Shown here piece by piece: positions 6,261 through 16,204 of a stretch of 64,000 bases of DNA. The DNA lies in assembly GCA_002394365.1 (NCBI GenBank), contig DGTQ01000005.1, forward strand, positions 1 to 64,000, read 5' to 3'. Every line of letters begins with the position of its first letter. Within the stretch, counting starts at the first letter, position 1. The notes under the pieces were generated by a model. That model was not told the origin of the DNA. It worked only from the letters and a program-made list of their open reading frames with translations, and did not search any database. Both the position numbers and the translations under genes were made by a program. Source of the DNA: Prevotellaceae bacterium UBA4332. Its GTDB lineage: Bacteria > Bacteroidota > Bacteroidia > Bacteroidales > Bacteroidaceae.

Positions 6261-8798
6261 CTATCTCTTTATCGAATCATCCTCTGGATTGCCGTAGTGG
6301 CTGTCGGCATACGAGCCATAGCCATAGGAGTGGTAGCCGTAACTGCCATAACCACCATAGCCATAACTGTTGTAACCATAATAGCTGCCGTATTTGCCAT
6401 ACTTGCCATAGCCTCTGTAGCCATACTTGCCGTACTTGCCATAGCGACCGTAACCGTAGGCATAGCCGTACTTCTTCTTGGTCATATCGATACCGTTGAT
6501 GGCTATGCAGACGTTAGGCAACTTATTGTTTATTGCAAAATCGTTGATGATGCGGAAGGCAGACTTCTCTGTGTAGTCGGCACGACATATTACGCAAGTC
6601 ACGTCTGCCACTCTGCCTATCTGCAACGTATCAGTTACAAGACCTACTGGCGCTGTATCTACTATTATATAGTCATACACCTTGCGCAGCTCGGCAAATA
6701 TCTTGTCAAGCGATGGGCGTGATACCAGCTCGGTTGGGTTTGGTGGCACAGGACCAGCCATAAGCAGGTCGAGGTTATTGTTCACCTCCGAGTTTACTAT
6801 CTGCTCCTTTATCATCTCTATGCTTGGGTTGTCGTGCACAAGCAGGTTTGTTATACCCGCCTTGCCATTGTGCAATCCGAAGAGGTTTGACAGTCGAGGA
6901 CGACGTATGTCAAGACCTACCAGCAGCACCTTCCTGCCCAGGAGGGCGAAGGATACTGCAAGATTGGCAGCTGTGAATGTCTTACCCTCACCAGAGGTTG
7001 ACGAGGTGAACATTATGACGTTCTGCCCGTCTTTGAGCATAAACTGAAGGTTGGTTCGCATACCTCGGAATATCTCCTCCATCTGGTTGTTCTTGTTCTC
7101 GTGTACCACGATGTCTGCCCTCGTCTTTGCCGTTTCGCTGGCAAGGGCTATGTCAGCTATGATAGGACAGTGCGTGAGGCGAGCCACCTCATCGTGTCCC
7201 TCTATGCGGAATCTCAGCAGTTCCATCAAGAGAAGTATCACCAGCGGTGTCAGCAATCCTGCGCCTGCTGCTATGCCCCATACCATGTTGCGGTTCGGGG
7301 ATATCTGTCCAGTGCAGATAGGGTCGTCAAGCAGTCTGCCCTTGTCGGCCGTTGCTGCAAGACTTATCGAGTTCTCCTCTCTCTTCTGCAACAGCATGGT
7401 GTAAAGAGAAACCTTCACGCTCTGCTGTCTGCCTATCTCTGACAATATGCGCTCCTGCTGGAAAGAGTTCTCGAACTTGTCGTTAAACTTGTTGTAGCGA
7501 TTCAGTATAGCCTGGCGCTTTATCTGCATCGTGCGCTTTGTCTGCTCCATAGCCCTGTATATAGAAGCCTCGAGGTCGTCCATCTGTTCTGAAAGTGTCT
7601 TTACGGCAGGACTGCTCTCTGATGCCGAGTGCATGAGTCTCTGTCTTGTCATGGCGAGACTGTTATACTGTGTTATGAGCGAAGAGGCAGCAGCGTCCGT
7701 CAAACCTACGTTTGAAGGCAGCGTCTGGTATTTGTTTACAGGCATGCGCATGTACTCTTTCAATGACTCCATGAGCATTATCTGCATGTTCATCTCGTCG
7801 AGGTTTTCCTCCTCCTTGTCCGTTCCAGCAAGGGCGGGACCAGCGTTTGACGTAGTACCTGCTATGCGGTTGTCCCTCTTGTAAGTCTCCATAGCACCCT
7901 CAGTGCTTCCCAGCTCGTTGTTTATCTTCTCCAGTCGCTGGTTGATAAACTTCTCTGTGCGCAGGGCTATTTCGTTCTTGTCGTCGTTAGCCTGACGGTT
8001 GTAGCACACTATCAGCTGCTTTATGTAGTCTATCGTGCGTTGTGGTAATATGTCGGCTCTCGATACTATGGCTATAGAGGTAGCCTCCGAGTAATCTACC
8101 GCCGAGAGACTGCCAGCATAGCCTCTTGCTACCTGGTGTGGCTGGTTTATCGTCGCCATGATGTTCTTCCCATCTGTCCACACTCCACGAGGGTTCCTCG
8201 TTATGGTTATTATGCCCGCCTTTGTGTGAATGGTCATAGGCAGTGTGCCCGTCTTTTTCACCTTTCCCATAGGCGTAGTACCAGTCACGTTTATCTTGCC
8301 ACCATCGTTCTCTACTACCAGATTTATGCTGCCAGCCAGCTCGTTGAGGTGCTCGCTGTCCAAATCCACGAGTATCGGCTGGTTGCCGTATATGTTCTTG
8401 TCAGTAACCGTTCCTTCGAGTGTGTAGGAGACATAGAGTTTCAGGTCTCTCACCACATCCTCGGCAAGGGATACCGACCTCAGGACCTCCTTCTCGTTGT
8501 CGAAACCGTCAGAGCGTATTATCTGTCCTGTCAGCACGCCTGACGTCACACGAGAGCTACCTGCCGTGTTGCCCGATTTCACCAGTACCTTCGCCATTAC
8601 CGAATACACTGGGGGAGTATATCTCAGATATATAGCCGCTATGCCCAGACATATTACTAATGACAGGACAAACCATATCCAGTTAAGCAGTATGGTGCGA
8701 TACAGAAATCCGATACTGAATATACCTAATCCGTCTTCCTCTTGTTCTTCCAAGTTTACGTTAAACTCCTGTTGGTTATACGCGTTGTTCTCACTCAT
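6261..8798 (-). CDS. Polysaccharide co-polymerase / tyrosine autokinase (Wzc-like) with Tyr-Gly tail
   Basis: 845 residues. A Wzz-type chain-length domain is bounded by transmembrane segments at about residues 33-56 and 495-520, with a long periplasmic coiled region between. The cytoplasmic BY-kinase domain has Walker A in STSGEGKT (about 599-606), Walker A' in GLDIRRP, and Walker B in IIVDTAPVG (about 707-715). It controls export and chain length of a surface polysaccharide by cyclic autophosphorylation. The C-terminal tail (about 773-838) has 23 tyrosines by my count, mostly in YG units, far more than usual. It lies 85 bp downstream of the initiating transferase. No Wza-like export protein or tyrosine phosphatase is adjacent. 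Confidence 0.93.
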   Translation of the reverse strand: MSENNAYNQQEFNVNLEEQEEDGLGIFSIGFLYRTILLNWIWFVLSLVICLGIAAIYLRYTPPVYSVMAKVLVKSGNTAGSSRVTSGVLTGQIIRSDGFDNEKEVLRSVSLAEDVVRDLKLYVSYTLEGTVTDKNIYGNQPILVDLDSEHLNELAGSINLVVENDGGKINVTGTTPMGKVKKTGTLPMTIHTKAGIITITRNPRGVWTDGKNIMATINQPHQVARGYAGSLSAVDYSEATSIAIVSRADILPQRTIDYIKQLIVCYNRQANDDKNEIALRTEKFINQRLEKINNELGSTEGAMETYKRDNRIAGTTSNAGPALAGTDKEEENLDEMNMQIMLMESLKEYMRMPVNKYQTLPSNVGLTDAAASSLITQYNSLAMTRQRLMHSASESSPAVKTLSEQMDDLEASIYRAMEQTKRTMQIKRQAILNRYNKFNDKFENSFQQERILSEIGRQQSVKVSLYTMLLQKREENSISLAATADKGRLLDDPICTGQISPNRNMVWGIAAGAGLLTPLVILLLMELLRFRIEGHDEVARLTHCPIIADIALASETAKTRADIVVHENKNNQMEEIFRGMRTNLQFMLKDGQNVIMFTSSTSGEGKTFTAANLAVSFALLGRKVLLVGLDIRRPRLSNLFGLHNGKAGITNLLVHDNPSIEMIKEQIVNSEVNNNLDLLMAGPVPPNPTELVSRPSLDKIFAELRKVYDYIIVDTAPVGLVTDTLQIGRVADVTCVICRADYTEKSAFRIINDFAINNKLPNVCIAINGIDMTKKKYGYAYGYGRYGKYGKYGYRGYGKYGKYGSYYGYNSYGYGGYGSYGYHSYGYGSYADSHYGNPEDDSIKR

Positions 8799-8883
8799 AT
8801 ATTTTTCTTTAACATTTAACCTTTAATACTTAGTCCCTTGTCACTTAGTCACCTATAACTGTGAACTGTGAATTGTGAACTGC

Positions 8884-10296
8884 CTAAAATGCCTGTTCGT
8901 CACTCAGTATGGTCAATTTCAGCGTCTTGAAGCATATCTTCACGTCCAGCCAGAAAGACCAGTTCTCTATATATTCTATATCCTTCTTTATCCTGCCAGC
9001 CATCAGTGCCAACTCAGATGTCTCTCCTCTGTATCCGCTTACCTGTGCCAGTCCCGTTATGCCAGGCTTGGCAAAGTGGCGCACCATGTATTTTTCGAGA
9101 AGTTTGGAGTACATCTCTGTATGATACAGCATGTGAGGTCGCGGACCTACTATGCTCATCTCTCCCTTCAGTACGTTTATGAATTGCGGCAGCTCGTCTA
9201 TGTTTGTTCTGCGCATGAAGTCGCCAAATGGGAACTTCCTCGGGTCATCGACAGTAGCCTGCAGGGTGTCTGCTTCGTCGTTGGGCGCCATCGAACGGAA
9301 CTTATAGCAAACGAAGTTCTTGCCGTCCAAGCCCGTCCTCTCCTGGGTAAAGAACACTGGTCCATTGCTCTGCAACTTTATCATCAGGGCTATAAACGGA
9401 TAGAACGGCAGCGTGATAATTAGAGCAACAATGCTGAAGAACACGTCAAAAACCCTCTTGATGATTCTGTTGCCAGGCGCTGTCAGCGGTTCGTAGAAAT
9501 TGGTGAACAGCACGTTGCCACCCACTATCTGAGGTTTCAGAGCCAGCTTGATATTTCTCGACATACGAGGAACGTAGAAGAACCTTACAACGTGTTTGTT
9601 GCAAAACTTCATTATCGTGGCTATGTCCTCCTCGTCGTCATGCGACAGCGAACAGTATATCTCGTCGCACTGCAGGTTGAAGTCGCCCGCCTTCATCATC
9701 TTTATCAGCTCGACTCTCGTGCCCAGCTTCTTCAGTTCCTTTGGTGCATCTTCTATCTCGTTATTGCTGTAGTAGCCTATCACGCGATAGCCCGTCGTAG
9801 CGTCCATCATTATGTCGTGATACACATAGAGGTTGGCAGGGTCGCTGCCTATGAAGAGTACGCTTCTCGTGTTCTTGCCCCTCGCTCTCAGAGCCTCCAG
9901 CACTTTTCTCTCCGCAAGCCTAACACATACTATCATACAGTACAGCAACGTGGCAAAGAGCAGGTTAAAGAGCATCTCGTTGTTGCTGTTTCGCGTCATC
10001 ATGTGCCACAGCAAGCCAAACACCACCTGCGACAATATTACCACCACAGCATTTCTCGTCAGTATCTCTTTCGTCGTTACTACCCTGTTGTGTATCACAA
10101 GAGGTATCGAGGTAGAAAACAGCATGTAGGTCACCAGCAACAACATGTTGGCTATCATCACGTGATTATACACACTCTGCGGACAATTCTCGGGCATTGT
10201 CCAAACATAAAAATACAAACACAAAGTCAGGGCTATTGCGTCAAAAAACAATACAATTGCTTTGATAACTGTGTTCTTGTTAGTGTATAATAACAT
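8884..10296 (-). CDS. Undecaprenyl-phosphate sugar-1-phosphate transferase (polyprenyl transferase family)
   Basis: 470 residues. Four to five N-terminal membrane helices (about 1-125) are followed by a soluble nucleotide-binding-like region with VLFIGSDPAN (about 145) and a C-terminal bacterial sugar transferase domain. The latter is marked by KRVFDVFFS, FVCYKFRSM, RRTNIDELPQF and VGPRPHM. It transfers the first sugar phosphate to the lipid carrier for exopolysaccharide synthesis. It is first in the transcript with the co-polymerase and has a promoter at 10331-10361, facing that of the next gene. The other assembly genes are not here. Confidence 0.92.
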   Translation of the reverse strand: MLLYTNKNTVIKAIVLFFDAIALTLCLYFYVWTMPENCPQSVYNHVMIANMLLLVTYMLFSTSIPLVIHNRVVTTKEILTRNAVVVILSQVVFGLLWHMMTRNSNNEMLFNLLFATLLYCMIVCVRLAERKVLEALRARGKNTRSVLFIGSDPANLYVYHDIMMDATTGYRVIGYYSNNEIEDAPKELKKLGTRVELIKMMKAGDFNLQCDEIYCSLSHDDEEDIATIMKFCNKHVVRFFYVPRMSRNIKLALKPQIVGGNVLFTNFYEPLTAPGNRIIKRVFDVFFSIVALIITLPFYPFIALMIKLQSNGPVFFTQERTGLDGKNFVCYKFRSMAPNDEADTLQATVDDPRKFPFGDFMRRTNIDELPQFINVLKGEMSIVGPRPHMLYHTEMYSKLLEKYMVRHFAKPGITGLAQVSGYRGETSELALMAGRIKKDIEYIENWSFWLDVKICFKTLKLTILSDEQAF

Positions 10297-10330
10297 TGTA
10301 AATGCTGTTTTTACATAAGAAATTATAATG

Positions 10331-10361
10331 CAAAGTTACGTAATTTATTTAAAACTCCAAA
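10331..10361 (-). promoter_or_regulatory. Promoter of the sugar transferase gene
   Basis: Minus strand TTTG (10361-10358), 19 nt, TAACTTTG (10338-10331). It lies 35 bp upstream of the start codon and overlaps the region of the divergent promoter at 10369-10399. Confidence 0.72.
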
Positions 10362-10368
10362 GAAAATC

Positions 10369-10399
10369 TTGCATTTCCAATAATATTTTTGTAACTTTG
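10369..10399 (+). promoter_or_regulatory. Promoter of the 10431 gene
   Basis: TTG (10369-10371), 20 nt, TAACTTTG (10392-10399), ending 31 bp before the ATG. The two divergent promoters are only about 8 bp apart between their -33 elements. Confidence 0.75.
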
Positions 10400-10430
10400 C
10401 GCTTAATTTTAACACAACACAAATTCAATA

Positions 10431-11039
10431 ATGGGTATTTTTTCTAAAATTTTCGGCAATAAAGAGAAATCCAACGTCGGAGGGATGCAAGACTATATGA
10501 TGCTCATCAGAGTGTATTTCCAGTCAGCCATAGCATCTCAGGTAGGCATCAACAATATCGCCATGCTCCCCGACCTGCGACTCTTCAAATCTACATTCAA
10601 AGTCCACACAGAACGTAACAAGCTCGGTCCTGCCGAGAAGAGAGCCTGCAGCAAGATGCTGCGCGATATGTATGACCACAACGAAACTTTCTTCAAGGAA
10701 ATTGACAAGAGCATCCAGAAGAACTGTCGCAAGATGCAGGACGTGCAGACCTACCTCTACCAGTTTCAGGGTTTCACTCAGGACCTCATGATGCTCATGG
10801 GCAACCTTATGAAGTTTAAGTTGCGCCTGCCTTCGTTCTTCAAGAAAATCATCTACACCATGACGCAAAAGACTGTAGATGACCTATTTAACAAGAACGA
10901 TTTCGACGACCCTGCAACTCTCAAGGCAGTAGCCTCCGTCAGGAAGTACAACCAGCGCCTCGGCTTTTCGCAAGAGTGGATTACCGACTTCGTTTATCAG
11001 CTCGTGATGCTTGCCAAGAAGGAAAAGCCACAGGCATAA
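10431..11039 (+). CDS. Conserved hypothetical protein
   Basis: 202 residues, soluble, starting MGIFSKIFGNKEK. There is no signal peptide or transmembrane segment. It is helical and charged, with a central region rich in Met and Phe (QFQGFTQDLMMLMGNLMKF) and a basic C-terminus. I do not recognise a named domain; proteins of this kind occur next to zapA/rny in related genomes as far as I recall. It has its own promoter, and the coiled-coil gene downstream has another, so it is probably transcribed alone. Confidence 0.8.
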   Translation: MGIFSKIFGNKEKSNVGGMQDYMMLIRVYFQSAIASQVGINNIAMLPDLRLFKSTFKVHTERNKLGPAEKRACSKMLRDMYDHNETFFKEIDKSIQKNCRKMQDVQTYLYQFQGFTQDLMMLMGNLMKFKLRLPSFFKKIIYTMTQKTVDDLFNKNDFDDPATLKAVASVRKYNQRLGFSQEWITDFVYQLVMLAKKEKPQA

Positions 11040-11096
11040 TCCTCCCTCCCCTTGGGCAGCATAAACAAGCTGTAACGCAAAAAAAAACAAAAAAAA

Positions 11097-11127
11097 TTGG
11101 TGGCAAAGAAAAAAATTGCTATCTTTG
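11097..11127 (+). promoter_or_regulatory. Promoter of the coiled-coil/zapA/rny operon
   Basis: TTGG (11097-11100), 19 nt, TATCTTTG (11120-11127). The coiled-coil gene begins 50 bp downstream. Confidence 0.72.
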
Positions 11128-11176
11128 CACTCAAACTATGCTAAATTACAATAACTTATAACAAAAAAACAAAGTA

Positions 11177-11491
11177 ATGCAGGACGCTGCAGACATATTG
11201 AAAAACTTCACCACTCGCGTCAGACAACTCATACTGCGTCTCAACGAGTTGAAGAACGAAAACCAAGAGCTCAAGCAGCTCCTGGAGCAGCGTACCAACG
11301 AAATAAACCAACTCAAACAGCAAACCCAGCAACAACAACAACAATATAATGCCTTGATGATGGCTAAGATGATTCAAATCTCTGATGAGGACATCGAAAC
11401 ATCACGCAAGAGAGTGCAAAAGCTCATTCGTACCGTCAACAAGTGTATAGCACTCGTCAATGGCAACGAAGAAGATGCCGACAAAGAGTAG
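11177..11491 (+). CDS. Coiled-coil protein preceding zapA
   Basis: 104 residues, predicted mostly coiled coil: LRLNELKNENQELKQLLEQ heptads at about residues 20-55, then a Gln-rich stretch (KQQTQQQQQQ). It resembles ZapB-like or small septum-associated coiled-coil proteins. Its position directly before zapA suggests a partner in Z-ring organisation; that is inference. The gap to zapA is 36 bp. Confidence 0.75.
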   Translation: MQDAADILKNFTTRVRQLILRLNELKNENQELKQLLEQRTNEINQLKQQTQQQQQQYNALMMAKMIQISDEDIETSRKRVQKLIRTVNKCIALVNGNEEDADKE

Positions 11492-11527
11492 CATCCGAGA
11501 GAGTTTTTCTCCTTTCAGCAAAGCACT

Positions 11528-11827
11528 ATGGACAGCAGTAACGAGAAACAACATATCACACTCCACGTTTATGACCGTGACATCCCCATTCGCATACCAC
11601 GCGAACAGGAGGAGCAGTATCGCCTCGCCGGCAAACTCATAAACGAGAGGATGAACACATACTTCAACGCATTCAAGGGCAGTAAGGATCCTATTGAAAT
11701 CACTTATTACGCCATGATTGACATAGCCCTGAAGTGTGTGATGGAAGAGCAGCGCAACGACGTTGCCCCCTTCACCGATACTCTCACTCGCCTGTCTTCA
11801 GAAATTGCTGAAGCACTCAAGCAGTAA
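11528..11827 (+). CDS. zapA: Cell division protein ZapA
   Basis: 99 residues with the ZapA pattern: an N-terminal beta hairpin (ITLHVYDRDIPIRIPREQE) and a C-terminal amphipathic helix (about 40-98) for dimer/tetramer coiled coil. ZapA binds FtsZ and bundles protofilaments at midcell. The stop codon is followed immediately by the rny region, so the two genes are translationally close. Length matches the family. Confidence 0.88.
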   Translation: MDSSNEKQHITLHVYDRDIPIRIPREQEEQYRLAGKLINERMNTYFNAFKGSKDPIEITYYAMIDIALKCVMEEQRNDVAPFTDTLTRLSSEIAEALKQ

Positions 11828-11863
11828 GTGAGATTATTAACCCCTTTATACATTATTATATTT

Positions 11864-13396
11864 ATGATATTTGCAATAATAGCCATTGCCGGACTCGTCG
11901 TAGGATGCGTTGTCGGCTACCTCATTTTCAGATACGTCCTCACAGGTAAGTACAAAGAAATGCTTGTCAATGCCGAGAAAGCTGCCGACGTACTCAAGGA
12001 GAAGAAGCTCCTCGAGGTGCGAGAGAAGTTTATCAACAAGAAGAGCGAACTGGAACGCGAAGTGCAACAGCGCAATCAGAAGATACAACAAACCGAAAAC
12101 CGTCTCAAGCAGCGCGAAATATCCATCAACCAACGTCAGGACGAAATCGCACGCCGTCGCCAGGAAGTAGAACAGCAGCAGCAGCGAGTGGATAACGACA
12201 AAAAACTCCTCGCACTCAAGGAGCAAGAACTCACTGAAATGCAGATGCAGGAGCGCGAAAAGCTTGAGCAGCTCTCAGGTCTTTCAGCCGACGAGGCTAA
12301 GGCACGACTCATCGAAAGCCTTAAAGACGAAGCACGTACCGATGCCCAGAGCTACATCAATGAGATTATGGACGAGGCAAAAATCAATGCCAACAACGAA
12401 GCAAAGAAAATCGTCATCAAGACCATTCAGCGTGTTGCCACCGAGACAGCCGTAGAGAACTCTGTTTCTGTCTTCCATATAGATAACGATGAAGTAAAAG
12501 GACGCATCATCGGACGCGAAGGCCGCAATATCCGTGCCCTTGAGGCAGCCTGCGGAGTAGAAATAGTCGTTGACGATACTCCAGAAGCAATCGTCATCTC
12601 TGCCTTCGACCCAATACGCCGTGAGACATGTCGCCTCGCCCTCCATCAGCTCGTAACCGACGGACGCATACACCCCGCACGCATCGAGGAAGTAGTAGCC
12701 AAGGTTAAGAAACAGCTCAACGACGAGATAATCGAGACGGGCAAGCGCACCACCATCGATCTCGGCATACACGGTCTCCACCCTGAGCTAATTCGCATCG
12801 TTGGCAAGATGAAGTATCGTTCTTCCTACGGTCAGAACCTCTTGCAGCACGCACGCGAGACAGCTAATCTCTGTGCTGTGATGGCAGCCGAACTCGGACT
12901 CAATCCTAAGAAGGCAAAGCGCGCAGGACTCTTGCACGATATAGGCAAAGTGCCCGACGAAGAACTCGAGATGCCACACGCACTCTATGGCGCACGACTC
13001 GCAGAGAAGTATAAGGAGAAGCCCGATATCTGCAACGCTATCGGAGCCCACCATGACGAGATGGAGATGACCTCCCTGCTCGCCCCTATCGTTCAGGTCT
13101 GCGACGCTATCTCTGGTGCACGTCCAGGCGCACGTCGCGAGATAGTAGAAGCCTATATCAAGCGTCTCAACGACCTCGAGGCTATCGCCATGTCCTACCC
13201 AGGAGTCACCAAGACCTATGCCATACAGGCAGGCAGAGAACTCCGCGTCATCGTTGGTGCAGACAAGATTACAGACGCCGAGATTGAAACACTCTCCACA
13301 GGCATCGCAACACGCATACAAAACGAGATGACATATCCAGGACAGGTAAAGATTACCGTCATCCGTGAGACGCGTTCCGTAGCCTACGCCAAGTAG
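11864..13396 (+). CDS. rny: Ribonuclease Y
   Basis: 510 residues from the ATG at 11864, chosen because it places the membrane anchor ([21 protein letters not shown]) at the N-terminus as in RNase Y. An in-frame GTG at 11828 abutting the zapA stop is possible. A long coiled coil (about 30-190) is followed by a KH domain with [11 protein letters not shown] and an HD domain with LLHDIGK. It is a membrane-anchored endoribonuclease starting mRNA decay. A strong terminator follows. Confidence 0.95.
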   Translation: MIFAIIAIAGLVVGCVVGYLIFRYVLTGKYKEMLVNAEKAADVLKEKKLLEVREKFINKKSELEREVQQRNQKIQQTENRLKQREISINQRQDEIARRRQEVEQQQQRVDNDKKLLALKEQELTEMQMQEREKLEQLSGLSADEAKARLIESLKDEARTDAQSYINEIMDEAKINANNEAKKIVIKTIQRVATETAVENSVSVFHIDNDEVKGRIIGREGRNIRALEAACGVEIVVDDTPEAIVISAFDPIRRETCRLALHQLVTDGRIHPARIEEVVAKVKKQLNDEIIETGKRTTIDLGIHGLHPELIRIVGKMKYRSSYGQNLLQHARETANLCAVMAAELGLNPKKAKRAGLLHDIGKVPDEELEMPHALYGARLAEKYKEKPDICNAIGAHHDEMEMTSLLAPIVQVCDAISGARPGARREIVEAYIKRLNDLEAIAMSYPGVTKTYAIQAGRELRVIVGADKITDAEIETLSTGIATRIQNEMTYPGQVKITVIRETRSVAYAK

Positions 13397-13474
13397 TGCT
13401 CCACTACCCCACCTGACTGAGCGCCAGCAAAGAATGGCACATCACGATTTTATTTACTCAAGAAAGCAATAAAG

Positions 13475-13508
13475 AAAATACGCTTGACATATTAGCCAAG
13501 CGTATTTT
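13475..13508. terminator. Bidirectional terminator between rny and the helicase gene
   Basis: A perfect 12-bp stem (AAAATACGCTTG / CAAGCGTATTTT) with a 10-nt loop is followed by TT on the plus strand, with A-rich sequence giving U-rich RNA on the minus strand. It separates two convergent operons. Confidence 0.9.
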
Positions 13509-13538
13509 TTCTATGCAATAATGGAGAGATTGTAATCT

Positions 13539-14954
13539 TTATTTGTTGTTTTCCTTCTTCTTGTGATAGTCTCTACGGTCGCTCCTTGCTTGGGTTTTCC
13601 CATTACTATTGCCGTTGCCTTTATTGTTGCTTTTTCTTTTCCCGCTCTTATTCCCGTTAGCGGTAGCGTTCCCGTTTCTCTTGCCTCTGCCCTTGCCTTT
13701 GCTCCAGTTCTTCTTGCGAGTTGGTGCAGGGGCTACTGGTTTGTATTCGGGTGCTTCGCCGAGGGTTTCGGGCAGTGGATTTTTGGTTATGTCGTATTCA
13801 AGGAAGCGCTCTATCTTGCGGAAGAGCCATATCTCATCTTCTGCTACGAGGGTAATGGCTACGCCATCGCGCTGGGCACGGGCTGTTCTGCCTATGCGAT
13901 GGACGTAATCTTCTACGTCGCGGGGCACATCATAATTGATGACCATTTGTATGTCATCTATGTCTATGCCACGTGCCACGATATCGGTGGCTACGAGGAC
14001 GTCGAGCTGACCTGACTTGAAGCGATACATGACATCGTCGCGCTCTGCCTGTGTGAGGTCGGAGTGCATGGCTCCGCTGTTGATGTGCATCTGGAGGAGG
14101 GAGTGGTTGACATCCTTTACCCTCTGTTTCTTTCCCGAGAAGATAATGACTCTCTTGAAGTCGTAATGGTCTCCCGACTTGCTAACGAAGCCTTGCTGGG
14201 AAAGGTGCTTTATGATGCGCAGCTTCTGGGGGGGATAGCAGACGTATGCCGACTGTTGGATTTTCTCAGCTGGCTTGCTGACGGCTATCCTCACGTTGAC
14301 GGGATTGTGCAGTAGGGTGTGGGCAAGGGTGTTGATATTGTCTGGCATGGTGGCTGAGAACATGATGGTCTGACAGCGCACAGGGCTTTTGGCTCCTGTC
14401 TTGGGATTGACGCCTATGGTCTTGGCGATAGTGATAATATCTTCGGAGAAGCCCATGTCAAGCATGCGGTCTGCCTCGTCAAGTATGAAGAAGGAGAGGC
14501 GCGAGAGGTCGAGGTTGCCCATCTGCAGATGGGAGATGAGTCTGCCTGGTGTGGCTATGATGACGGAAGCGCCCTTGCGCAGGGCATTGACTTCCTGGTC
14601 GTAGCGGCTGCCGTCGTTGCCTCCATAGACTGCTACTGAGCTTATGCCGTTGAGGTAATAGGAAAAGCCCTGCATTGCCTGGTCTATCTGCTGGGCAAGC
14701 TCGCGCGTGGGTGCCATGATGAGGCAGTTGACTGCGTCTTCGGGAAATCCGCCATCGTCGAGCAGGGAGAGTACAGGCAGAAGATAGGCTGCCGTTTTGC
14801 CTGTTCCTGTCTGGGCTACGCCCATTATGTCGTGGCCTTCTATGATGGGGTCTATGCAGGCAGACTGTATGGGCGTACACTGTTCAAAGTGCATATCCCA
14901 TAGTGCATCGAGAACGTTATCATTGAGGAGTGTTTCGTCGAAACGTAAATTCAT
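13539..14954 (-). CDS. DEAD-box ATP-dependent RNA helicase
   Basis: 471 residues with the ordered helicase motifs: Q motif near FEQCTPIQ, AQTGTGKT, PTRELAQQ, DEAD in LDEADRMLDMGF, SAT in MFSATMP, and HRIGRTARAQ. The last 65 residues (about 406-471) are a basic Gly/Asn/Lys/Arg tail (GKGRGKRNGN, GNGNSNGK) likely to bind RNA. The tail's DNA shares GGGAACGCTA and GCTAACGGGAA words with the spacer after valS. It is the last gene of the ftsY-lon run, 68 bp after the LptF/G gene. Confidence 0.94.
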   Translation of the reverse strand: MNLRFDETLLNDNVLDALWDMHFEQCTPIQSACIDPIIEGHDIMGVAQTGTGKTAAYLLPVLSLLDDGGFPEDAVNCLIMAPTRELAQQIDQAMQGFSYYLNGISSVAVYGGNDGSRYDQEVNALRKGASVIIATPGRLISHLQMGNLDLSRLSFFILDEADRMLDMGFSEDIITIAKTIGVNPKTGAKSPVRCQTIMFSATMPDNINTLAHTLLHNPVNVRIAVSKPAEKIQQSAYVCYPPQKLRIIKHLSQQGFVSKSGDHYDFKRVIIFSGKKQRVKDVNHSLLQMHINSGAMHSDLTQAERDDVMYRFKSGQLDVLVATDIVARGIDIDDIQMVINYDVPRDVEDYVHRIGRTARAQRDGVAITLVAEDEIWLFRKIERFLEYDITKNPLPETLGEAPEYKPVAPAPTRKKNWSKGKGRGKRNGNATANGNKSGKRKSNNKGNGNSNGKTQARSDRRDYHKKKENNK

Positions 14955-15022
14955 TGAGAATAGTTTTTAGTTAAGAATTGAGAGTTGAGAGTCAGACTCT
15001 GAACTTATATCAGAGCGAGCCA

Positions 15023-16204
15023 TTAATTCGGAGCTTTGCGATAGCAGAAATAGGCTACGATGGCGAAGATGATATTCGGCATCCAGGCTGAGAGCATGGG
15101 CGAGACACCTGCGTTGATGGCAAAGGTGGAGGAGACCGTCTGGAGCATGATATAGACAAAACTGAGGACGAGTCCCAAGCCGAGGTACATACCCATACCT
15201 CCCTTACGCTTGCGAGAGGAGAGCGAGGCCCCGATGATGGTGAGGATGAAGGAAGCAAACGAGGTGGCTATCCTCTTATGGTATTCTACCTGATAACGCA
15301 CTACATTGGAGGAGCCGCGGTTTATCTGCTTGGATATGTATTCTGCAAGCTGCGGGGATGTGAACGTCTCTTGCTGACCACGGGAATATACGAGGTCGGT
15401 GGGTTCCATGCTTATGATGGTATCGAGTTCGGAGCCCGAAGTGATTTTCTCTCTTACGCCTCGCATGTTGCGTATCTTCCAGTTGCGCACCTTCCAGTGA
15501 TACTTATAGTCGGAGATGGTGTCGTATTGTATCTCGGTGGCTGTAAGGTGGGAGACGAGTTTCTTGTTTTCAAACTTATCGAGACAGAAGCCGTAGCCGC
15601 GTTTGTGGATATTATCGTAGTGCTGCATATAGGCTATGACGCCTTTATCTACCTGCAACTGAACATTCTCGGCAGAGGTATTCTTCTTGTTGTTCTTATA
15701 GAGGGACTCGAAATTCTGGCGAATGACGGTGCCGTGAGGAATGACGTAGGCGGAGAGGGTATAATTGAGCAGGGAGATGAATACGCACGAAATCATGTAG
15801 GGCTTCATGAGACGCTTGAAGCTCACGCCTGCTGCCATAATGGATATTATCTCGGAGTTGCCTGCCATCTTGGAGGTAAAAAAGATGACGGCTATGAAGA
15901 CAAATAGTGGCGAGAAGAGGTTGGCAAAATAAGGAATAAAGTTGGCGTAATAGTCGAAGATAAGCGCCTTCCAGGGGGTGTGGTATTGCTCGAACTTATT
16001 AAGGTTTTCATTGAAGTCAACCACCACACTTATACTGATAATCAGGAGAATAGAGAAGAAATATGTGCCGATGAACTTGCCTATGATATAGCGGTCGAGG
16101 CGACCTATGACGGTAGAATAGTCATAGGAACGGAGGGCATGGGCAAGTATCTTGAGGCGACTTAGCGCCTGCGCTGCATATTGTCTATAATGGATTTTTT
16201 CCAT
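15023..16204 (-). CDS. LptF/LptG family permease
   Basis: 393 residues of the YjgP/YjgQ family: three N-terminal membrane helices (about 45-150), a periplasmic beta-jellyroll (about 170-290) and three C-terminal helices (about 300-390). It is the inner-membrane half of the lipopolysaccharide extractor LptB2FG. I see no ATG, GTG or TTG between 16204 and the first membrane helix, so the start at 16204 stands, giving a 43-bp overlap with tgt and a roughly 35-residue cytoplasmic lead. Whether it acts as F or G cannot be told here. Confidence 0.88.
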   Translation of the reverse strand: MEKIHYRQYAAQALSRLKILAHALRSYDYSTVIGRLDRYIIGKFIGTYFFSILLIISISVVVDFNENLNKFEQYHTPWKALIFDYYANFIPYFANLFSPLFVFIAVIFFTSKMAGNSEIISIMAAGVSFKRLMKPYMISCVFISLLNYTLSAYVIPHGTVIRQNFESLYKNNKKNTSAENVQLQVDKGVIAYMQHYDNIHKRGYGFCLDKFENKKLVSHLTATEIQYDTISDYKYHWKVRNWKIRNMRGVREKITSGSELDTIISMEPTDLVYSRGQQETFTSPQLAEYISKQINRGSSNVVRYQVEYHKRIATSFASFILTIIGASLSSRKRKGGMGMYLGLGLVLSFVYIMLQTVSSTFAINAGVSPMLSAWMPNIIFAIVAYFCYRKAPN

